Source: DASPRG01 sp963796125 (lineage in GTDB: Bacteria; Nitrospirota; Thermodesulfovibrionia; Thermodesulfovibrionales; SM23-35). Taken from it: DNA of 64,000 nt. Below the pieces are notes generated by a model. It was not told where the DNA came from, did no database searches, and saw only the letters and a list, made by a program, of their open reading frames with translations. A program made the translations under genes and the position numbers. Shown piece after piece: positions 56,857-64,000 of this stretch (positions are counted from its first letter, which is position 1; every line of letters starts with the position of its first letter). The DNA is taken from contig CAWCKM010000024.1 of assembly GCA_963796125.1 (NCBI GenBank), positions 16,357 through 80,356 of the forward strand. The letters run 5' to 3'.

Positions 56857-58975
56857 GTGGAACTTAAAAGAATCTTACAAATTCTTTTAAGAAGGAAATG
56901 GATTGCCATACAGGCTTTTTTAGTTATTTTTCTCACTGCCGTAATTGGAAGTCTTTTACTTAAGCCTATCTATGAAACCTCGGCAAAGCTCTGGTTTAAG
57001 CCACCCTCAGTAACTCCTTCTCTTCTTACTTCTATTGGCATAAAAGAGGTTACCTCTTTCATTCCATACGCACCTGAGGAAGTAGATATGGGAACAAAGG
57101 TTACGTTGACGAAGGTTTACCCTCTGTCTAGATAAGGTGATCTACAGACTTCAGCTACGAGACGATGAAGGAAAATTACTCAGTCCTGATAAACTCATAA
57201 AGAGCAGTCTGCTCTACATGATATTTCCAGCTCCCTTCATCTCTGTTGTGCAGGATGCAAACAGTAACACGATAACCATTACTGCACGTTCCTCAGATTC
57301 ACACCAGGCCATGTTTCTGTCTAATACCCTTTCTGAGGTGTATATTGAGGATAGTGAAACAGAGAGGAAGAAAGAGACCCAGAGCGCCCGTTTATTCATT
57401 GACGGACAGATCGTAAAGGTAAAAGAGGACTATAACAAAGCCCTGAAGGATATCCTGACGTTTAAGGATAAATACAACACGGTTAATTTGGAGATTGAGA
57501 CAAAGATAGCCATTGAAAAACTGGCTGAACTCATGAAACAGAAAGAAGACAACATTATTGATCTCAGTGAGACGCGGGAGAAAATAAAAACCTTGAAGGC
57601 TCAGTTAGGAAAGACTTCCCTACCAGGGCAAACATCCCTATCTGTACCTACCTTGATCCTTAAAGAAAATCCCCAGATTCAAAAAATCATGCAGGATCTC
57701 TCCCAACTGAAGTCGAAACTTGCCGGTGAGCTAACGGATAAGACAGAAAATCATCCTGATGTTGATTGCTTTGAAGCAACAGATAACAGAATTAGAAAAG
57801 GATCTGGAAAAAGAGGTACGGGTCCACCAGGTAACATCCCCTGATCTCAGTGAACTTGAGACGACAACTATCTGCACTGCAGGTACACCTTGATGGCGTG
57901 AATTTAGACATCAATAAATATACAGTTTTACTCAGGACCCTACCTTCAAAAAGTAATGAGGAGGCAAAACTCAAGCTCGCTTTAACAGCAAGTCAGGATA
58001 TTTACAGCTCACTCCTTGATTTTAGTAATCGGATTGGCGTGGCTGAAGCGATGACCCTTCCTGATGCCTTGCTTGTTCAGCCGGCTGTCCGTCCCTATGA
58101 ACCCAAAAGCCCGAAGATAATCTTGAATGCTATTATCGGTGCCTTTCGTAGGACTGATTTTTGCATTTGGCTTGGCATTCGTAGCAGAGTATGTTGATGA
58201 TACCATAAAAACTCCGGAAGATCTTGAGCAGTATAAAGACCTTCCCCTTCTAAGTTCCATTCCTCGAATCACCAAATCCACGCTCATCTCAAAAATGGAT
58301 GCAAATGACCCTGTTGCTGAGGCATACAGAACTATCCGCTACAATCTGAAATATGCCAGTCTTGATAAGCCGCTGAAAAGTCTGCTTATTACCAGTAGTA
58401 ACCCTAAAGAGGGAAAGACGTTGACCGTCGCAAACCTGGGAATCTCATTCAGCCAGACAGGTCTTAAGGTCTTGCTGATTGATACTGACCTTCGCAGACC
58501 AAGGTTACATGAGCTTTTTGGGAAACTGAATCAGGCCGGGTTGACACAGGTGGTTGCCGGAGAATTTGGATGGGAGGCTATTGTAAGTACTGGTATAAAT
58601 AACTTAAGTTTGCTTCCCAGCGGACCAACCCCTTTGAACCCTACCAGGATGTTTGAATCAGAAAGGCTCAAGGAACTGATTGGCATGTTAAGCAGTAGAT
58701 TTGACCTGATTATCCTGGACTCTGCTCCTTTGCTTATCAAGTCTGACGCTGCAGTTTTGGGCCGTTATGTGGACGGCATTATTTATATTGCAGAAGCTGG
58801 AAAAACCACGAGAAAAGCCGTAACTGAAACAGTAGATATATTAAAGAAGGCTAACCTTAGACTTTTGGGAGTTGTTCTGAATAAATACGGAAAGAAAGAA
58901 ATCCTCTTACCGGTATGCCAGGTGAACGGAAGAAAAGATCATTCCTCAGGAAATTTTTCTCTGTCCTCTTCTTAA
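56857..58975 (+). CDS. Exopolysaccharide chain-length determinant with C-terminal BY-kinase (GumC/Wzc-like), several frameshifts
   Basis: GTG start. Wzz N-terminus ELKRILQILLRRKWIAIQAFLVIFLTAVIGSLLLKPIYETSAKLWF with TM1; periplasmic coiled coil (DYNKALKDILTFKDKYNTVNLEIETKIAIEKLAELM); TM2 near VGLIFAFGLAFVAEYVDDTIKTPEDLE; then the tyrosine-kinase ATPase: Walker A SSNPKEGKTLTVANLG, Walker A' VLLIDTDLRRPRLHELFG, Walker B DLIILDSAPLL. Frame breaks near 57125, 57765, 57845, 58145, and near 58897, where the other arm suggests the end is a short tyrosine-containing tail with stop near 58925. Inner membrane; governs polymer length and export. Confidence 0.88.
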
Positions 58976-59516
58976 TGGGTCTGATTATGAGCGCGGGATG
59001 CTCCAGGAGTTCTAATCCATACCTCAATCCTGATATAAAGGACTATCTGAAAAATCTTAAAAGCTCCAATATAGTTATTAAAAGAGAAGCTATCAATAAA
59101 TTAGGTAAACTTCAGATAAAAGAAGCTGTGCCTGCAATGATCAGGCTTTTAAGCGAGGACTCGGCCGAAATTAGACCGGATATCATCGAGGCATTAGGAA
59201 ATATTGGGGACAAGGCCGCAGTAAATTCCCTCATAGCCAGGCTGAATGATGATAACCTTCGTGTTCGGGAAAAAGCCATTGAGGCTCTGGGAAAACTTGC
59301 TGATAAGAAGAGCGGTGCCTGCCCTTGTATCTATTCTGGAACAAAAGGACAAAAAGAGCGAGAGTGAAGTTCTCATAGCTATCTGGGCATTGGGAAATAT
59401 TGGAGACAAATCTGCAGTGCCTATCCTTAATTCTCTCCTTGGAGACAATAATAAATATGTCCGATTTAACTGCTACACAGGCTCTCAAAAAGATTACGGA
59501 TTCAAGCGGTACCTGA
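58915..59516 (+). CDS. HEAT-repeat lipoprotein (frameshifted)
   Basis: N-terminal signal FFSVLFLMGLIMSAGCS with a lipobox ending SAG-C (about residue 29), then tandem HEAT repeats: VIKREAINKLGKLQIKEAVPAMIRLLSEDSAEIRPDIIEALGNIGDKAAVNSLIARLNDDNLRVREKAIEALGKL, then after a frame change AVPALVSILEQKDKKSESEVLIAIWALGNIGDKSAVPILNSLLGDNN and ATQALKKITDSSGT with stop at 59516. Breaks near 59310 and 59472. About 199 residues. Its start overlaps the end of the chain-length gene; likely a periplasmic or outer-membrane scaffold. Binding partner unknown. Confidence 0.8.
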
Positions 59517-59646
59517 ACCGTATATTCACAAATCCCTTAAAACAGAGAAATGAAATAATTTTCCTCATGGCTCAGGCATTGCTTAAAGGCAGACTAAGAT
59601 TTTATACTGGATTATAGGATTGTAATCTGGAATATAAGGTCTTAAA

Positions 59647-60735
59647 TTGAATTCTTACAGATCAAAGATACTTTTCATTAACGTTCTCCAATCGAGACAC
59701 GGTAGTACATACCGTTCCAGAAATCTTTCACACCTACTGTCTCAACATAACAGTGTCTATTATATAGAGCCAAATTACCGGAATAATGGCGCTGTTTCCT
59801 TTAAACAAAAGGATTCATTGGTTGGACTACTCTCATCTTTATTTAAATATCTTCTTTTATCTCTAAAGATGGACTTTGATATTCTTTACTTGCAGAAACC
59901 CTGGCTGATAACACTTCCATCATTAGTCGCAGCAAAGATAAGAGGCAAAAAGGTCATCATTGATTTTGACGATCTCGATTCACGGTGGCAGAAGAACTGG
60001 TTTAATAAGAAAATGACTGCTTTTGGAGAACAAATCATGCCGAGGTATGCCGACATCATAACCACACATAATAGCTATCTTCAACATTATTTAGAGTCGT
60101 TGTATAGGAAAAGGATTTTCTTTGTGCCTCAAGGTGTAGATACGGCCCTGTTTGACCCTTCTCGATTTGATGCTGCTCTCGAAAAGAAGAAACTCAAATT
60201 GACAGATAAAATAGTATATTGTTTTCTTGGTTCTTTTACCATCGGAAGCGCAAAAGACCTCCATTACATATTGAAGGCATATGCTCAAGTTTCCCGTAAA
60301 ATACATAACTGTTGTTTCATTATCATCGGGGGCGGCGGACCGCTGGAATCTTATTACCGTAATTTAATCAAAGATCTCGATTTGAAAGATGTGCTCATAA
60401 CGGGAAGGCTCGAACAGAACGATGTTGCCCGATTTCTCAGTATCGCAGATTATGGTTTGGTATATATGGAAGATAATACTGAAAACATGATGAGATTTTC
60501 ATTCAAGGTAATGGAATATTTAGCCATGCGGATAACGGTAATTGGACATTTGGTTGGTGCAACGAGAGATGTCTTTGGAAAGTATTGCTTTCTTTGCGAT
60601 CCTGATGTAGATTCCTTCGCCCGGAAAATCATAGATGTCACTGAGAAAAACCTGAAGGGAACCAATGCCAGAGAGTTTCTCGTTGGAAATTATGATTGGA
60701 ATGTTGTGGGAGCAATATTTAAATCAAGCTATTGA
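59647..60735 (+). CDS. Glycosyltransferase family 4-like protein
   Basis: 362 residues, intact, TTG start. GT-B fold: N-domain with VLQSRHGSTYRSRNLSHLLSQ and the DxD-like IIDFDDLDSRWQK; C-domain FVPQGVDTALFDPSRF, CFLGSFTIGSAKDLHYILKAY, IIIGGGGPLESYY and the nucleotide-sugar motif region ADYGLVYMEDNTENMMRFSFKVMEYLAMR. Probably transfers a sugar during exopolysaccharide assembly. Mirror-image noisy copy at 61964-63055. Confidence 0.87.
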   Translation: MNSYRSKILFINVLQSRHGSTYRSRNLSHLLSQHNSVYYIEPNYRNNGAVSFKQKDSLVGLLSSLFKYLLLSLKMDFDILYLQKPWLITLPSLVAAKIRGKKVIIDFDDLDSRWQKNWFNKKMTAFGEQIMPRYADIITTHNSYLQHYLESLYRKRIFFVPQGVDTALFDPSRFDAALEKKKLKLTDKIVYCFLGSFTIGSAKDLHYILKAYAQVSRKIHNCCFIIIGGGGPLESYYRNLIKDLDLKDVLITGRLEQNDVARFLSIADYGLVYMEDNTENMMRFSFKVMEYLAMRITVIGHLVGATRDVFGKYCFLCDPDVDSFARKIIDVTEKNLKGTNAREFLVGNYDWNVVGAIFKSSY

Positions 60736-60747
60736 GAGTTTAAAGAC

Positions 60748-61407
60748 ATGAAAATTGCATTTGTAGATGGGCCCTGGCCAGGTCACGGACATAGGACACA
60801 GAGGTGGGCACACAAAAATCCAGGCGGAATTATAAATCCCCCGCCGTTATTTCAAATGTATGCTGCTTCTGTAGCAAGAAAGGCAGGTTTTGATGTTAAG
60901 CTCTGGGATGCGCCCGTTTTAAACCTTGATTTTGAACACCTATTAAAGGAGTTGAAGGCATATGGTGCTGATATGGTGGTAGTAAATACTTCGACGGCGA
61001 GCTTCGACTATGACGTTGAATTAATTAAGATGGTCAGGAATGCATTGAAGCCTCTTAATCGTTGCCGTCGGCCCCCATGTAACCGCTTTAGCAATGGATG
61101 TCATGCAGAGGACAGAGGAAATTGATGTCGTAGCCCTTGGGGAATATGATGAAATAATTCGAGATATAGCACTTCATCTAAATAACCTTTCGGAAGTTAA
61201 AGGAATTGTTTTCAGGAAAGAAGGTAAAGTTTTTTCAACCGGAAGGCGGGAGCTTATCAAGAGTTTAGATACCCTCCCCTACCCCGCCTGGGATCTAATT
61301 GACATAAATCGTTATTGGGAATCTATGTTTCCAATAACAAAGAGACCAGTTGCCACCATCATGAGCAGCAGAGGTTGCAATTACCACTGTTCCTTCTGTC
61401 TCTATCC
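60748..61407 (+). CDS. B12-binding radical SAM protein, truncated at the inverted-repeat junction
   Basis: N-terminal cobalamin-binding-like domain (KIAFVDGPWPGHGHRTQRWAHKNPGG...FQMYAASVARKAGFDVKLWDAP, ADMVVVNTSTASFDYDVELI), frame break near 61065, then ALGEYDEIIRDIALHL and the radical SAM cluster site SSRGCNYHCSFCLYP (CxxxCxxC, about 61370-61400). The true gene continues, but the next bases belong to the inverted copy, so the rest is lost. Often methylates or rearranges in polysaccharide/lipid pathways; substrate unknown. Confidence 0.82.
61297..61407. other. Spacer between the inverted-repeat arms
   Basis: About 111 bp present once, carrying the radical SAM CxxxCxxC motif. It forms the loop of the potential hairpin. 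Confidence 0.8.
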
Positions 61408-61951
61408 AGATCCAGCGGGGTAGGGAAGGGAATCTAAATTCTTGATAAGCTCCCGTCTTCCGGTTGAAAAAACTTTACCTTCTTTCCTAAAAACAATTCC
61501 TTTAACTTCCGAAAGGTTATTTAGATGAAGTGCTATATCTCGAATTGTTTCATCATATTCCCCAAGGGCTACGACATCGATTTCCTCTGTGCTCTGCATG
61601 ACATCCATTGCTAAAGCGGTTATATGGGGGCCGATGACGCTTTATCAAAGGCTTCAGTCATCTGACGATCTCAATGAATTCAACGTCATAGTCGAAGCTC
61701 GCCGTCGAAGTATTTACTACCACCATATCAGCACCATATGCTTCCAACTCCTTTAATAGGTGTTCAAAATCAAGGTTTAAAACGGGCGCATCCCAGAGCT
61801 TAACATCAAAAACCGTCCTTCTCGCTGACAGAAGCAGCATACATTTGAAATAACGGAGGTGGATTTATAATTCCGCCTGGATTTTTATGTGCCCACCTCT
61901 GTGTCTGATGTCCATGTCTGGTGATGGCCGATCTACAAATGCAATTTTCAT
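61408..61951 (-). pseudogene. Mirrored copy of the B12-binding radical SAM 5' part
   Basis: Pieces KLWDAPVLNLDFEHLLKELEAYGADMVVVNTSTASFDYDVEFIEIV and EEIDVVALGEYDETIRDIALHLNNLSEVKGIVFRKEGKVFSTGRRELIKNLDSLPYP match the left copy with single differences and frame breaks near 61640 and 61840. Lacks the radical SAM motif, which lies in the spacer. Almost certainly an artefact of the fold-back. Confidence 0.75.
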
Positions 61952-61963
61952 GTCTTTAAACTC

Positions 61964-63055
61964 TCAATAGCTTGATTTAAATATTGCTCCACAACATTCC
62001 AATCATAATTTCCAACCAGAAACTCTCTGGCAATTGGTTCCCTTCAGGTTTTTCTCAGTGACATCTATGATTTTCCGGGCGAAGGAATCTATATCAGGAT
62101 CGCAAAGAAAGCAATACTTTCCAAAGACATCTCTTCGTTGCACCAACCAAATGTCCAATTACCGTTATCCGCATGGCTAAATTATTCCATTACCTTGAAT
62201 GAAAATCTCATCATGTTTTCAGTATTATCTTCCATATATACCAAACGATAATCTGCTAGATCCTAGAAATCGGGCAACATCGTTCTGTTCAAGCCTTCCC
62301 GTTATGAGCACATCTTTCAGATCGAGATCTTTGATTAAATTACGGTAATAAGATTCCAGCGGTCCGCCGCCCCCGATGATAATGAAACAACAGTTATGTA
62401 TTTTACGGGAAACTTGAGCATATGCCTTCAATATGTAATGGAGGTCTTTTGCGCTTCCGATGGTAAAAGAACCAAGAAAACAATATACTATTTTATCTGT
62501 CAATTTGAGCTTCTTCCTTTCGAAAGCAACATCGAATCGAGAAGGATCAAACAGGGTCGTATCCACACCTTGAGGCACAAAGAAAATCCTTTTCGTATAC
62601 AACGACTCTGAAGAAATGTTGAAGGTAGCTATTATGTGTGGTTATGATGTCGGCATACCTCGGCATGATTTGTTCTCCAAAAGCAGTCATTTTCTTATTA
62701 AACCAATTCTTCTGCCACCGTGAATCAATATTGAAATCAATGATGACCTTTTTGCCTCTTATCTTCTTCGTGGCGACTAATGATGGAAGTGTTATCAGCC
62801 AGGGTTTCTGCAAGTAAAGAATATCAAAGTCCATCTTTAGAGATAAAAGAAGATATTTAAATAAAGATGAAGAAGTCCAACCAATGAATCTTTTTGTTTT
62901 CAGGAAACAGCGCCATTATTCCGGTAATTTGGCTCTATATAATAGACACTGTTATGTTGAGACAGCAGGTGTGAAAGATTTCTGGAATGGTATGTACTAC
63001 CGTGTCTCGATTGGAGAACGTTAATGAAAAGTATCTTTGATCTGTAAGAATTCAA
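61964..63055 (-). pseudogene. Mirrored, broken copy of the glycosyltransferase
   Basis: Frames 62547-62834 and 62225-62602 carry DFDILYLQKPWLITLPSLVATKKIRGKKVIID and IFFVPQGVDTTLFDPSRFDVAFERKKLKLTDKIVYCFLG, near-identical to the intact gene at 59647. Multiple single-base indels; DDLDSRW lost bases (FNIDSRW). Same length as the original. Confidence 0.8.
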
Positions 63056-63187
63056 TTTAGGACCTTATATTACAGATTACAACCCTATAATCCAGTATAA
63101 AATCTTAGTCTGCCTTTAAGCAATGCCTGAGCCATGAGGGAAGGTTATTTCTTTTCTCTGGTTTAAGGGATTTGTGAATATACCCGT

Positions 63188-63783
63188 TCAGGTGCCGTTT
63201 GAATCCGTGATCTTTTTGAGGGCCTGTGTAGAGTTAAATCGGACATATTTGTTATTGTCTTCAAGGAGAGAATTAGGGCAGGCACCGCAGATCCATCTCC
63301 AATGTTTCCTAACGCCCAGATAGCTATGAAGAACTTCAACTCTCTCTTTTCTTATCCTTTTGCTCCAGAATAGATACAAGGGCAGGACTCGTTCTTTCAT
63401 CACCAAGTTTTCCCAGAGCCTCAATGGCCTCTCCGAACACGAAGGTTATCATCATTCAGCCTGGCTATAAGGGAATTTACTGCTGCCCGGTCACCAATCT
63501 TTCCGAGGGCTTCGACAATATCCGGTCTTATTTCGACGGTATCCTGAAATCAAGCTGATCATTGCAGGGACAGCTTCTGTTATCTGAAATTTACCTAATT
63601 TATTGATAGCTTCTCTTTTAATAACTATATTGGAGCTTTTAAGATTTTTCAGATAGTCCTTTATATCAGGGTTGAGGTATGGATTAGAACTCTTGGAGCA
63701 CTCCGTGTCATAATCAGACCCATTAAGAAGAGGACAGAGAAAAATTTCCTGAGGAATGATCTTTTCTTCCGTTCACCTGGACG
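63188..63783 (-). pseudogene. Mirrored, broken copy of the HEAT-repeat lipoprotein
   Basis: Contains RSFLRKFFSVLFLMGLIMT, ATQALKKITDS and matching HEAT stretches in various frames; start codon region altered (GGCGTCCAGG in place of GTATGCCAGG). It offers an independent reading of the last residues: NKYGKKKSYFRR in place of the left arm's KKEILLP. Confidence 0.75.
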
Positions 63784-64000
63784 CCGGAAATAGGATTTCT
63801 TTTTTCCATATTTATTCAGAACAACTCCCAACAGTCTAAGGTTAGCCTTCTTTAATATATCTACTGTTTCAGTAACGGCTTTTCTCGTGGTTTTCCCAGC
63901 TTCTGCAATATAAATAATGCCGTCCACATAACGGCCCAAAACGGCAGCGTCAGACTTGATAAGCAAGGAGGAGAGTCCAGGATAATCAGGCTCAAATCTA
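63784..64000 (-). pseudogene. Mirrored 3' end of the chain-length/BY-kinase gene
   Basis: Encodes LIKSDAAVLGRYVDGIIYIAEAGKTTRKAVTETVDILKKANLRLLGVVLNKYGKK in one frame, identical at protein level to the left-arm copy over this stretch. Incomplete at the window end. Confidence 0.8.

Larger units (their letters stand above)
58696..61296 (+). repeat. Left arm of a 2.6-kb inverted repeat
   Basis: Covers the last part of the chain-length gene, the HEAT lipoprotein, the glycosyltransferase and most of the radical SAM gene. The right arm (61408-64000) is its reverse complement with scattered substitutions and indels. Genes in this arm are mostly intact. Confidence 0.95.
61408..64000 (-). repeat. Right arm of the 2.6-kb inverted repeat, error-rich
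   Basis: Reverse complement of 58696-61296 with many one-base indels and substitutions, so that every gene is broken. Runs to the end of the window. Confidence 0.95.

Overview
The window reads as a chromosomal segment of a Gram-negative bacterium: it has a type II secretion secretin and pseudopilins, a full set of bacterial ribosomal proteins, GatAB, and AlgH/YqgE. Gene content and style (two MshEN-type PilB ATPases, a GspL built like PilM-PilN, a sigma-54 promoter in an exopolysaccharide cluster, moderate G+C) would suit Nitrospirota or a deltaproteobacterial-type lineage. That placement is inference; no 16S rRNA gene is present.

Layout. 1-3.7 kb: two tandem PilB/GspE ATPase genes on the minus strand, then a transposase remnant. 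4.4-5.2 kb: a small TOPRIM protein and YraN on the plus strand. 5.2-23.8 kb: an uninterrupted minus-strand str-S10-spc-alpha supercluster from rpsL to rplQ, probably driven by a strong sigma-70-type promoter at 23870-23899. rpmD is missing from its usual slot between rpsE and rplO, adk is missing between secY and map, and rpsC has only a CTG codon as start. 24-26.2 kb: mazG, a DUF2784 membrane protein, yqgE and rnhA. 26.5-30.1 kb: nucleotide-sugar genes (UDP-glucuronate decarboxylase, ManC, an epimerase). 30.2-40.7 kb: a type II secretion locus, gspE-F-H-I-J-K-L-M-C on plus and gspD convergent on minus, with no gspG. 40.9-43.8 kb: gatA-gatB. 43.8-48.3 kb: tRNA-Ser(GGA), SRP RNA, dnaX, ybaB, recR and a damaged YggU-type gene, interspersed with small dispersed inverted repeats of at least two families. 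48.3-50.9 kb: an MTA/SAH deaminase and asd. 51.3-61.4 kb: an accessory surface-polysaccharide region with sulfate activation (cysC, remnants of a PAPS-reductase/CysD-like gene and cysQ), a sulfotransferase, an alkaline-phosphatase-superfamily enzyme, a polyprenyl-phosphate sugar transferase behind a near-consensus sigma-54 promoter, a chain-length/tyrosine-kinase protein, a HEAT-repeat lipoprotein, a glycosyltransferase and a B12-binding radical SAM protein.

The last 5.3 kb (58696-64000) is a giant inverted repeat: about 2.6 kb is repeated in reverse after a spacer of about 110 bp, and the right arm is full of small indels and substitutions. Single-base frameshifts also break many genes that should be essential (tuf, rplO, rplR, gatA, asd), most densely toward the right end. 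Together these suggest a draft assembly with uncorrected indels and a fold-back chimera at the contig end rather than real gene decay. Broken genes are therefore annotated across their frameshifts.

Working model for the accessory part (inference): CysC makes PAPS, the sulfotransferase transfers sulfate to a carbohydrate or other acceptor, CysQ removes the PAP by-product, and the sugar transferase, chain-length protein and glycosyltransferase build the polymer. The most interesting candidate for follow-up is this sigma-54-controlled, possibly sulfated exopolysaccharide cluster with a HEAT-repeat lipoprotein overlapping the chain-length kinase gene.
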